Source of the DNA: CAZJCK01 sp964544635
GTDB taxonomy: Bacteria; Zixibacteria; MSB-5A5; GN15; FEB-12
Direction: 5' to 3'
Assembly: GCA_964544635.1 (NCBI GenBank)
Contig: CAZJCK010000087.1
Location: 1 to 11,306 of the forward strand
Length of the DNA: 11,306 bases
Shown piece by piece: positions 1-6,884 of this stretch. Both the position numbers and the translations under genes were made by a program. Positions within the stretch are counted from its first letter, which is position 1, and every line of letters starts with the position of its first letter. Under the pieces are notes generated by a model. It saw only the letters and a program-made list of their open reading frames with translations. It had not been told where the DNA came from and did no database searches.

Positions 1-36
1 GGCGTTCACGTCGCCCCGGGGCGAAGTTACGTGTAG

Positions 37-64
37 GCCAGAATGTCCCGCAGGGACTTCTGGC
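37..64. repeat. Stem-loop, AGGYC-anchored family
   Basis: GCCAGAA (37-43) pairs with TTCTGGC (58-64). An inner stem, GTCCC (45-49) with GGGAC (53-57), closes a GCA loop; T44 is a bulge. The left arm begins within TAGGCC, resembling the stem-loops at 1673, 9643 and 11141. The apical CCCGCAGGG is shared with the 1673 copy. Confidence 0.65.
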
Positions 65-98
65 GCCGTTATGATTTGCACACCCCCGGAACTCTGCA

Positions 99-113
99 CC
101 CGCCTTCGGCGGG
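99..113. repeat. Short REP-like hairpin
   Basis: CCCGCC (99-104), loop TTC, GGCGGG (108-113): a perfect 6-bp stem. It lies in a run of palindromes with no gene. There is no T-run after it, so it is not called a terminator. Confidence 0.5.
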
Positions 114-150
114 CTTGAGATTCCGGGCTACATACTTTCCTGAAAAGCCA

Positions 151-168
151 CCCACACCAAGCTGTGGG
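151..168. repeat. Short hairpin, CCCACA/TGTGGG
   Basis: CCCACA (151-156) pairs with TGTGGG (163-168) around a 6-base loop. It resembles the stronger CCCACCGC/GCGGTGGG hairpin at 9840-9858 and may be a diverged relative. Confidence 0.4.
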
Positions 169-617
169 CCACCAAGAAAAGGAACTTTGTCGACCTATCG
201 GCGGGGGCACCGGTGCTACCCTGAACTGCTCGCATATGACAGATCGACTACAATGAAGTAATCCCTTTCTCAGAATAGACAACACGATCCACACATATTC
301 ACTTTGTTTCTGAGAGCCCCAGCAATAGCTGCCCCTCAAGATTGTATTGCTAGACTAGTATACTGCTATGAGCTTGTCAAGCGCAAAAGTGAGTGAACGA
401 CATTACTGAGATGGCCGTCTTATACGATAGTTCTCATGCGACTAACTTGATTGGCATCAATACCGATACAAACTGACAAGTAAATGCGTTGCACATTCGA
501 TACAATTTCAGTAGTTTTCTCATTACAACGATCAGTCCAAGGGGCGACCGAGTTGATCTGGGTTAGACACTCGTGAAAAGGTGGGAGAGTCGATGGAACT
601 TCAACGAGTTTTAAAGC

Positions 618-833
618 ATGTGCTCAATTCATGGTTATCGACTTCCTGGACCGCGGGGAACTGGAATCTCAATTGCTAAAGACATCGATGGAGGATTTCG
701 GGTTCATGGAAATGTGGACAATAACTCGCTATTGGGAGTAGTTGGACACTTGACCGAGAATGTCTTTAACGGCCAGGCTGAAACCAAGAAAGCCATCAAG
801 TACGTATATGGAATTCGATATGCGATCTTTTGA
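618..833 (+). CDS. Possible small hypothetical protein (71 aa)
   Basis: I do not recognise this product. The frame opens at ATG 618, right after an in-frame TAA at 612-614, and ends at TGA 831-833, overlapping the candidate start (820) of the next gene by 14 bases. The C-terminal two thirds reads like soluble protein (IDGGFRVHGNVDNNS, then a lysine-rich stretch), but there is no Shine-Dalgarno before 618. A better one (GGGAGAG, 583-589) precedes ATG 593 in another frame, which stops at 677-679. One reading is a short gene broken by a frameshift between 620 and 680; the other is chance. The overlap with the lipoprotein start would fit translational coupling if the gene is real. Confidence 0.3.
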   Translation: MCSIHGYRLPGPRGTGISIAKDIDGGFRVHGNVDNNSLLGVVGHLTENVFNGQAETKKAIKYVYGIRYAIF

Positions 834-1488
834 ACAGCCGGTAAAAGTAGCCAGAGGGGGTGTCATCGTAATTATGCTTCTCATCCTTGGCTGTACGTAT
901 TCCTGGGATGTTAGACTGAAATTGGCTGATGAATCGAGACAGGTTGTCTTGCACGGTTGGCAGGTTACACCGAAGGTCCTATCCTCACAGATAAAGTCGG
1001 ACACACAAATCTATCGCAATAAGTATNNNNNNNNNNAATTGGAGGCAACCCGCCCATCTAGTGAAATTGTAGGGGACACGATTATTGAACCGAGAATTGA
1101 TACACTCAGGGTCTATACTTGGTCTAAGAAGGATAGTGCGGTCCTGCCCCTGGAGTCCTCCTATTGGATATCCTGGACAAAGGTAAAGTCACTTCATAAG
1201 TTTTTTACTTTTCTACCGAACAAGGAGATTTCTGGCCCATTGATCGCGCCAGATCACCATCTGTATATTCCGCCCGATGAGGATACCGTCATATTCAGAT
1301 TCTATCTCCAGATGGTGCCCGGTACGTTGGGAACGCATATGCGGCGCGACGAGACGGTTCCATCGACAAGGCCGTATGATACTATCATTGCAATTGATTC
1401 GGCTCGAATCGACACCACGCTTGTTGAATGGAAGCTCTATCGCAGTGTGGGCAAGTGGTCAGTGCCCGACCTAGGCATGGGGTACTGA
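820..1488 (+). CDS. Putative lipoprotein of unknown function, with assembly gap inside
   Basis: The N-terminus is a lipoprotein signal peptide: a short basic region (VKVAR), then a hydrophobic core ending in the lipobox-like ILGC, with the cysteine at codon 892-894 (residue 25 from ATG 820). Starts at 760 and 808 are in frame; 820 and 808 give a normal signal length, whereas 760 adds a long charged leader. None has a strong ribosome-binding site. The mature part (about 198 residues) is rich in beta-type and aromatic residues and has no motif I recognise. Ten N at 1027-1036 interrupt it. The frame is open on both sides under the written gap size, which supports one gene but not its exact middle. 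Its base composition is more AT-rich than the operon at 2236. Likely anchored to the inner or outer membrane; substrate unknown. Confidence 0.6.
   Translation: MRSFEQPVKVARGGVIVIMLLILGCTYSWDVRLKLADESRQVVLHGWQVTPKVLSSQIKSDTQIYRNKYXXXXLEATRPSSEIVGDTIIEPRIDTLRVYTWSKKDSAVLPLESSYWISWTKVKSLHKFFTFLPNKEISGPLIAPDHHLYIPPDEDTVIFRFYLQMVPGTLGTHMRRDETVPSTRPYDTIIAIDSARIDTTLVEWKLYRSVGKWSVPDLGMGY
1027..1036. other. Assembly gap (10 N)
   Basis: Ten ambiguous bases. A round number often means a scaffold join of arbitrary size, so the true spacing and reading frame across this point are uncertain. Confidence 0.95.
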
Positions 1489-1649
1489 TGGTCCTGTCGA
1501 TAAGTTGCGATTCTGCGTTAGTTTCCAAGAAACGGGCGTGTTTGGAGACGGGTCATGCCGGTTCAGAATGGATGTTGCGTGGCCTCTTTGTCTCTACTGA
1601 ATTGAAACGGATTCACGTTAGTACGATTGAGCAACGCTATATTCAGTGA
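1488..1649 (+). CDS. Possible small ORF overlapping the lipoprotein stop (53 aa)
   Basis: ATG 1488-1490 overlaps the previous TGA (1486-1488) in a TGATG junction, a classic arrangement for translational re-initiation, and the frame runs 53 codons to TGA 1647-1649. The product is not recognised: no signal peptide, no membrane segment, two cysteines near the start. It could be a real small gene, the out-of-frame tail of the lipoprotein after a sequencing frameshift, or chance. The open frame actually begins earlier, inside the lipoprotein gene, which weakens the case. Confidence 0.2.
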   Translation: MVLSISCDSALVSKKRACLETGHAGSEWMLRGLFVSTELKRIHVSTIEQRYIQ

Positions 1650-1672
1650 TTTGTTTGTACGCAGTCTTGTAG

Positions 1673-1711
1673 GTCGAAACCTCAAGGCCCGCAGGGCCGA
1701 AGAGTTTCGAC
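1673..1711. repeat. Two-tier stem-loop, AGGYC-anchored family
   Basis: GTCGAAAC (1673-1680) pairs perfectly with GTTTCGAC (1704-1711). Inside it GGCCC (1686-1690) pairs with GGGCC (1694-1698) around a GCA loop. No T-run follows, so this is more likely an intergenic repeat than a terminator, although it lies only 24 bases after the small ORF. Confidence 0.7.
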
Positions 1712-1746
1712 ATCCTCTTCATAAACAATGTGGAACGCCCACCTGA

Positions 1747-1772
1747 GTCATTCTGGCGAAGGCCAGAATCCA
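1747..1772 (+). repeat. REP-like palindrome, family A (forward)
   Basis: ATTCTGGC (1750-1757), loop GAAG, GCCAGAAT (1762-1769): a perfect 8-bp stem preceded by GAGTC. It belongs to the widespread bacterial type of intergenic palindrome whose translations give spurious peptides such as FRRRPES. It pairs in arrangement with the reversed copy at 1873-1901. Confidence 0.75.
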
Positions 1773-1872
1773 CTTTTGCATGTTTAAGAGCTGAAACCAC
1801 GAATAGATTCTCGTCTCAACGATTGTATCACAGCCTCCTCCTGCACCCTCTTTCAGGCGCAAATCGATCATG

Positions 1873-1901
1873 GTAGATTCCGGCCTGCGCCGGAATGACA
1901 A
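1873..1901 (-). repeat. REP-like palindrome, family A (reverse)
   Basis: ATTCCGGC (1877-1884), loop CTGC, GCCGGAAT (1889-1896): a perfect 8-bp stem in the opposite orientation to the 1747 copy. The T-A pair of the first copy is a C-G pair here, so pairing is kept. The 29 bases match 8821-8849 at 25 positions. Confidence 0.75.
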
Positions 1902-2125
1902 TGATACCAATGCGCCTGTAGTTCTGGTGCCCCGCCTTTCAGGCAGGCTTTGCGCCCGGTCTCACCCCCCTTTAAACGGAACCACCGGCCCGGCCGTCTG
2001 TCTAAGTAACAGCCGTCCAATTTCGGGGATTTGCCTTGCCATCAGTGAGCCAATTGGCTATGTTCCCGGCTGAACGTTACGGGTAACCGTCTGGAGGACT
2101 TTCGTATACGTTTCTCGCTCAGGCA

Positions 2126-2154
2126 TTGAAGACAACCGGACAATAACCTGTAAA
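2126..2154 (+). promoter_or_regulatory. Candidate promoter for the envelope operon
   Basis: TTGAAG (2126-2131), a 17-base spacer and TGTAAA (2149-2154) match the sigma-70 consensus at 4 of 6 positions in each box. This would put the transcript start near 2161 and give a leader of about 75 bases. It is the best-spaced pair I found ahead of the operon. A perfect TTGACA at 2163 lacks a usable -10. Confidence 0.3.
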
Positions 2155-2225
2155 CGAATGTGTTGACAATTCAACGACCCCGTACCATCCGGTGAGCTTT
2201 CGACGATGCGTGCGGTGTTTTTTTT

Positions 2226-2230
2226 GGAGG
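2226..2230 (+). promoter_or_regulatory. Shine-Dalgarno that decides a TTG start
   Basis: GGAGG lies 5 bases before TTG 2236. The upstream in-frame ATG at 2206 has no such site and would add ten residues in front of an otherwise normal signal peptide, so TTG 2236 is preferred. Confidence 0.75.
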
Positions 2231-2235
2231 ACGGC

Positions 2236-4935
2236 TTGATCAGGCTATTCACCCTGCTCGCCGCTGCCCTGGCGCTCGCGCCGGCAGTCTCGGCTGATAT
2301 TCGCTATACCCTCGCCGATCCCGATACGGTCTACGCCAGCAATGTCGTTATCGATATCATCGAATATCGCGGCGGCGTCTGGATGATCACCCCTGACGGC
2401 GTCAACTATACCTTCGACAACGGCGATACCTGGCTCTTGTACGATTCCGACAACGGCCTTGTCTCCGACAACATGTCGGCCATCTTCTCAATGAACGACC
2501 GCCTCTGGGTCGCCTCCAACGGCGTCCAGAATTTCGGAGGCTCTAATTTCGATGTCTCCGACGGTGTCTCGTACACCGACGATGAAGGCAACACCTGGAC
2601 CCAGGTCGACTTCAGCGAAACGGGTCAGGATATCCCGGTGGTTTGGGGAGTCGACCGCACGGTTTTCGACATCGCCGGCATGCCGCAGCCTCAATTTGGC
2701 CGCGACTGGCTGTTTTTCACCGCCTTTGCCGGCGGGCTGCTGGCCTCGCAGGACAACGGCGCGCGCTGGCGGCGCATCCACGCCAACCGCTCGGACTCGG
2801 TCAATTTCTTCCAGTTCTATTGCGACCAGTTCGGCATTACCTGCCCCAATCCGCGGGTCCAGCTGAACTTCTCGAATCGCTATTTCTCGGTTGCCGCCGA
2901 TTCCTCTCACGGCGACTCGGTCTTCCTTTGGGCCGGTACGGCGGGTGGCCTGTATGAATATGTCTTTGCGCCCACCGACGAAAAGCCAAACTCGAACTAC
3001 TTCGAGGTGTCCACCGCCGGCTGCCAAACCTGTGACTCGCTCGATACGACGTTCGTCTTCCTCGGCGGCGAAAACGGCATTACCCGGGCGACGGCGATGG
3101 GTACGCCGTACGCCTCCCGCAACTTCGGCAACGGCCTCCCCGGATCGTGGATCACCGCCCTCGAGGTGTTCGCCGGCAAACTATGGATCGGTACCGCCGA
3201 GGACTCACTCGGACCGTCGACCGGCCTGGCGATCTCCGACGATCCGTTCGACGCTCTCACCTTCACCGCCGACCCGTTTGTCGATTTCATCGGCGGCAAT
3301 GTGATGATCACAGATTTCGAGGCGATCAACCACCGCCTCTATGTCGCCGCCCGTGAGATGGGACTGTATGTCACCACCGACACCGGCGCCACCTGGCAGC
3401 GCATCCTCGTCGACTCGGCCAACACCGATCCGAACAACGGCCGCAATAACGTAAACGCTCTCGCTGCCGCTGTCGATACCTTGGTCGCCGCCGGTGACAC
3501 CCTGTGGGTCGGCACCGACTCCGGCATCGTCGGCCTGTTCATGGACGACAACGGCAGCTTTGTCGACGCCGACGCCTACAAAGTGACGTTTCCGGAGGGC
3601 CAGAATTACTCGACCGGTATCCGTTCGGTCGGCGTGCAGGATTTCGTCACCATCGATACCATGGCCGGCACCAGCACGCTCGATTCGCAGTCGATCTGGA
3701 CAGTCAATTTCCCGGTCACCGATACCGGTACTTACATGGTCGCTCGCAGCGTCGCGGTTAATCGACAGGAGTCATTCCTCTCCTGGGTACCGTTCCGCCG
3801 GGACCAGATTTCGAAAGATGTCGGCTTCCGCGGCGATTCCGCCATCATCGTCGGCCAGTCCGAGGTCGGCCAGCCGTCGTCGGTCTACACTGCCAACGGC
3901 CAGCCGTCGTTGTTCAGCCTGTCGATCCGTGATGGTGAGCTTACTCTCGACAACCGGGTGATCAACAGCATCACCACGTTCGGCGATACCCTCTGGTTTG
4001 CCTCCGACTCCGGTTTCGCCTGGACACCCAACGGCGGCGGCGACTTCGAGGTCATCCGTGCCAACATCGATTCGCTCGTACCCGACCGTGCGCCCAACGT
4101 GGCGGCCACCAACCCGCAGTTTACCTCGACCTTTCTGCCCGCCCTCGATGTCCAGTACCAGGACGATCGCCCGGCTCGTGTCTGGGTGAGTAATCATCCG
4201 GGCGGTCGCAAGGACGACGTGATCGGTTCCGGTGCCGGTATCACCGCCGGATTGATGTTTCCGGTCATTGACATCGACAGCGGCGACACCCTGCGCTTCG
4301 AGCGGGTCTGGGCGCTGGCCAACGATTCAGTCTTTGCATGGAACTACGGCTTCAACGGCGATACCGTCTTCGCCGCCACCGACAGCGGCCTCTTGATGGC
4401 CGACATTGTCGAGTTCGATACCCTCGGCAACCTGTCGGTCAACTGGCGGGAAATTGATCTTGTCGACGCCGACGGCGAACCGCTGCTCCTGCCCGGTACT
4501 CCGGTGCTCGCGGCTACTGTGATCGGCACATTCCTTTGGGTTGGCACCGAAGACCGCACTATCCGCTTCAGCCTCGACAATCTCGACGGTGCTGCCGATA
4601 CCAGCTTCTTCGTCGTCGACTCCACATCGGAGGTGTATGCCTTCCCGGTACCGTTCAGTCATTTCAACCACGACCTGGTACAGTTTCATTTCAAACTCGA
4701 CCGGATGGCTGAGGTGACGATCGAGATTTACGACTTTGCCATGAACCTCGTTGCCCGGCCGATCGATAACGAAACTCTGTTCCCCGGCGTCTATCCCGGC
4801 GCATCGGCGTCGCGACGGATCACCTGGGACGGCCTCAACGGTCGCGGCGACGAAGCGGCCGTCGGCATGTACTACTTCAAGCTGACCACCTCCACCGGCG
4901 TCGAGCAGTGGGGCAAGATAGCGGTGATACCGTAA
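2236..4935 (+). CDS. Exported Asp-box/beta-propeller protein with C-terminal FlgD-like Ig domain
   Basis: Secreted or surface protein of 899 residues, function unknown. The TTG start gives a clean signal peptide: one arginine, a Leu/Ala core, then APAVSA with likely cleavage before Asp. The body is propeller-like. Asp-box (BNR-type) motifs of form D-x-G-x-x-W occur at residues 58-66, 113-121, 169-178 and 378-387, and LW(V/I/F)(G/A) blade-type repeats (e.g. LWVGTDSGI, LWFASDSGF, LWVGTEDRT) recur to about residue 780. Residues 801-899 look like a FlgD Ig-like domain: IEIYDFAMNLV, a WDGLNGRGD turn, GMYYFKL, and GKIAVIP at the very end. In FCB bacteria such tails often terminate exported proteins, some carried by the type IX pathway. 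The PorV-like neighbour starts 13 bases downstream, so export or anchoring by it is plausible. No catalytic motif is evident; a sialidase role is not supported by Asp boxes alone. Confidence 0.85.
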   Translation: MIRLFTLLAAALALAPAVSADIRYTLADPDTVYASNVVIDIIEYRGGVWMITPDGVNYTFDNGDTWLLYDSDNGLVSDNMSAIFSMNDRLWVASNGVQNFGGSNFDVSDGVSYTDDEGNTWTQVDFSETGQDIPVVWGVDRTVFDIAGMPQPQFGRDWLFFTAFAGGLLASQDNGARWRRIHANRSDSVNFFQFYCDQFGITCPNPRVQLNFSNRYFSVAADSSHGDSVFLWAGTAGGLYEYVFAPTDEKPNSNYFEVSTAGCQTCDSLDTTFVFLGGENGITRATAMGTPYASRNFGNGLPGSWITALEVFAGKLWIGTAEDSLGPSTGLAISDDPFDALTFTADPFVDFIGGNVMITDFEAINHRLYVAAREMGLYVTTDTGATWQRILVDSANTDPNNGRNNVNALAAAVDTLVAAGDTLWVGTDSGIVGLFMDDNGSFVDADAYKVTFPEGQNYSTGIRSVGVQDFVTIDTMAGTSTLDSQSIWTVNFPVTDTGTYMVARSVAVNRQESFLSWVPFRRDQISKDVGFRGDSAIIVGQSEVGQPSSVYTANGQPSLFSLSIRDGELTLDNRVINSITTFGDTLWFASDSGFAWTPNGGGDFEVIRANIDSLVPDRAPNVAATNPQFTSTFLPALDVQYQDDRPARVWVSNHPGGRKDDVIGSGAGITAGLMFPVIDIDSGDTLRFERVWALANDSVFAWNYGFNGDTVFAATDSGLLMADIVEFDTLGNLSVNWREIDLVDADGEPLLLPGTPVLAATVIGTFLWVGTEDRTIRFSLDNLDGAADTSFFVVDSTSEVYAFPVPFSHFNHDLVQFHFKLDRMAEVTIEIYDFAMNLVARPIDNETLFPGVYPGASASRRITWDGLNGRGDEAAVGMYYFKLTTSTGVEQWGKIAVIP

Positions 4936-4948
4936 GGAGTATGACACG

Positions 4949-5941
4949 ATGAAACAAACGCTTCTCATGCTGATACTCGCCGCTGTTCTCACGCTGCCGC
5001 TGTCGTCTGCGCACGCCGAAGAGGCTGACGGCGGTTACGCCGGCGCCTTCCTGCAGATTCCGGTCGGCGCCCGTCCGACCGCCATGGGCGGTGCGTACAC
5101 AGCGCTCTCCAACGACGGCGCGGCGCCACTGTTCAATCCGGCCGGTATCACCTCGCTTACGCGACCGCTGTTTTCCAGCTCCTACCGTGCCATGAAACTC
5201 GACCGCAGCCTCGGTTTTTTCTCGGCTTTCCTGCCGACACGGGGGCAGTCGGTTATCGGTATCAACTGGCTCTACGCCGGTTCTGGCTCGGTAGCGGCCC
5301 GCGATGCTGTCGACGGTGACCTGCTCGGCCATGATGTCGAGTTCAACCAGCACTCGATTGGTGTCCTGTTCGCCAAACGGTTCACCCCCAGGCTGTCGCT
5401 TGGCGCCAACTTCGCCTACCTCGTTTCCACTTTCCCGGAGGAAACGGCGTTTACCGTCGGCGTCGATGTTGGCGCTATGCTCCATGTCGATTACTTCTTC
5501 CACCGTGAAGATCGTGAAGACATGGCCATCCGCGATATCCAGATCGGCGCTACCGTCAAGAACCTCGGTTCCAACTACTCGTGGAGTTCCGACGGTTACT
5601 TTGACGTCTACGGCGGCGGTCGCGGCGGCGATACCGAGGAAAAGGTACCGATGGAGTTTGGTCTCGGTGTTTCGGCGCGCTTTCTGCAGCGCAAGCTGGT
5701 GCTCGCAACCGACTTGTTGAAGAATGTCGAACAGTCGGCCGAACTCCACGCCGGCGCGGAATACTTCATTTCACCCGAGTTTGCCGTCCGCGGCGGTTAT
5801 TCCGACGAACGACTGACGGTCGGTACCGGCTACCTGATTCGCCTGAAAGCACTCAGCCTGGCGATCGATTATGCCTTCGCTACCGACAAGGTCGACGAAG
5901 GGGACGAGCACATCTTCTCCTTCGACCTGCTCATAAACTGA
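4949..5941 (+). CDS. PorV/PorQ-family outer-membrane protein (first copy)
   Basis: Predicted outer-membrane beta-barrel of 330 residues. The signal peptide covers residues 1-23 (cleavage after AHA). The family signature follows: GARPTAMGGAYTALSNDG then PLFNPAG (residues 40-66), the usual N-terminal motif of PorV/PorQ-type FadL-like barrels. Alternating strands run to a C-terminus ending HIFSFDLLIN. In Bacteroidota PorV recognises type IX cargo and PorQ is an accessory; which role applies here cannot be told from sequence. The Shine-Dalgarno AAGGAG (4934-4939) overlaps the preceding gene's stop codon, which suggests translational coupling. Residues 165-215 include a charged loop (HREDREDMAIRD) and a Gly-rich stretch. 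The second family member follows 10 bases later. Confidence 0.88.
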   Translation: MKQTLLMLILAAVLTLPLSSAHAEEADGGYAGAFLQIPVGARPTAMGGAYTALSNDGAAPLFNPAGITSLTRPLFSSSYRAMKLDRSLGFFSAFLPTRGQSVIGINWLYAGSGSVAARDAVDGDLLGHDVEFNQHSIGVLFAKRFTPRLSLGANFAYLVSTFPEETAFTVGVDVGAMLHVDYFFHREDREDMAIRDIQIGATVKNLGSNYSWSSDGYFDVYGGGRGGDTEEKVPMEFGLGVSARFLQRKLVLATDLLKNVEQSAELHAGAEYFISPEFAVRGGYSDERLTVGTGYLIRLKALSLAIDYAFATDKVDEGDEHIFSFDLLIN

Positions 5942-5951
5942 GGTTGACCGA

Positions 5952-6845
5952 ATGAAACAGTTCCTCACCATACTTGTATCGTTGCTTGTCGTCGCCCCGA
6001 CAATAGTTGCGCAGGACGGTCTTGGTTTGTCGCTGCTGCGCATCGAGCACGGTGCCCGCGCCGCCGGTATGGGCGCAACCTTCTCGCCCAACGACTGGGA
6101 TCCCAACCTGGTGGCTTACAACCCGGCTGCCGCCCATGACATCAAGCAGTTTACCGGCTCCTTCGGTCATACCGAGTACTGGGAAAACATTGCGTTGGAG
6201 TCCGGCTATGTCTGGACCAACCTGACCGACCGTCTCGCTTTCCACGCCGGCGTGCGCTACGCCGCCATCTCCGATATCGAGGCCCGCACCGAACCATCGG
6301 CGCAACCGATTGGCCTGTTCAATTCTGAAGAGACCTCGATCAAGGCCGGGCTGTCGTACAAGATTACTCCGATCGTCGCAATTGGCGCATCCTTCGGCTG
6401 GTACCTCGAACAGATCGACATTTTCAACGGCGCCGGCTTCAATGTCGATTTCGGCCTGCTCGCCTCACCCTGGCAGAACGTCGTACTCGGCGCCTCGGTA
6501 ACCTCGCTCGGCTCCGATATTACGTTGTCCGAAGGCGGCATCGTGTCCGACGAAATAGCCCTGCCCACCACATATCGTGTCGGCGGTTCCTACCACCGCA
6601 GTTTTGTCACCGGCGCCGCCGACCTGGTGGTAGTTGACGATGAGGCGCACCTCCACGTTGGCGCCGACGCCATCCTGCACGAGCTGTTCTCGCTGCGCAC
6701 CGGCTACATGTCGGGCTACGACTCGAAAAACTTCACCGCCGGCGCCTCGTTCACACCGGACAAGGTGCGCATCGACTATGCCTTCCTGCCGTTTTCGAAC
6801 AACCTCGGGACGTCGCACATGTTTACATTGAGTTTTAAATTATAA
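5952..6845 (+). CDS. PorV/PorQ-family outer-membrane protein (second copy)
   Basis: Predicted outer-membrane beta-barrel of 297 residues, related to but clearly diverged from the gene before it. Signal peptide 1-20 ends VA before QDG. The N-terminal motif is GARAAGMGATFSPND then LVAYNPAA (residues 34-60), closest in style to PorQ-like members, where the Asn-Pro-Ala turn is kept. It ends in an aromatic-rich strand, HMFTLSFKL, as expected for barrel assembly. The ribosome-binding GAGG (5940-5943) overlaps the upstream TGA, so the two barrels are probably translated in concert. Two unequal paralogues in tandem suggests division of labour rather than fresh duplication (inference). No terminator is seen between it and the dehydrogenase. 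Confidence 0.85.
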   Translation: MKQFLTILVSLLVVAPTIVAQDGLGLSLLRIEHGARAAGMGATFSPNDWDPNLVAYNPAAAHDIKQFTGSFGHTEYWENIALESGYVWTNLTDRLAFHAGVRYAAISDIEARTEPSAQPIGLFNSEETSIKAGLSYKITPIVAIGASFGWYLEQIDIFNGAGFNVDFGLLASPWQNVVLGASVTSLGSDITLSEGGIVSDEIALPTTYRVGGSYHRSFVTGAADLVVVDDEAHLHVGADAILHELFSLRTGYMSGYDSKNFTAGASFTPDKVRIDYAFLPFSNNLGTSHMFTLSFKL

Positions 6846-6884
6846 ACCACGTTCAATATTCCAAACCGGGAGAGGATATGCTAC

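Larger units (their letters stand above)
1..592. other. Non-coding stretch with small hairpins
   Basis: No convincing gene is visible. The first 170 bases hold three short palindromes (listed separately). From about 262 to 592 the DNA is AT-rich with stops in all frames and no recognisable RNA gene. A TATACT box at 359-364 resembles a -10 element but has only a poor -35 partner, so I do not call a promoter. A purine-rich GGGAGAG at 583-589 precedes an ATG at 593 that opens only 28 codons. Confidence 0.6.
1650..2125. other. Repeat-bearing intergenic stretch
   Basis: No gene is supported. The short ORFs here arise from the palindromes. It contains a stem-loop (1673-1711), an inverted pair of ATTCYGGC hairpins (1747-1772 and 1873-1901) and an imperfect CCCGCC/GGCAGG hairpin (1931-1947). 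The remainder up to the promoter-like region shows nothing distinctive. Confidence 0.6.

Noticed and set aside
43..261. 72-codon plus-strand ORF at the start of the window
   Set aside because: Its sequence is made of hairpins and Pro/Arg-rich translation; no ribosome-binding site.
1738..1910. CRISPR-like array in the repeated palindromes
   Set aside because: The copies are inverted, not direct and evenly spaced, and no cas gene is present.
2163..2188. TTGACA at 2163 as operon promoter
   Set aside because: The only -10-like box (TACCAT, 2183-2188) is 14 bases away, too close; the 2126-2154 pair is better spaced.
2236..4935. Sialidase annotation for the propeller protein
   Set aside because: Asp boxes occur in many non-sialidase propellers; no catalytic FRIP motif or arginine triad is visible.
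4877..5749. 290-codon minus-strand ORF opposite the first PorV-like gene
   Set aside because: Antisense shadow; charged, low-complexity translation with no motif, while the plus strand has the family signature.
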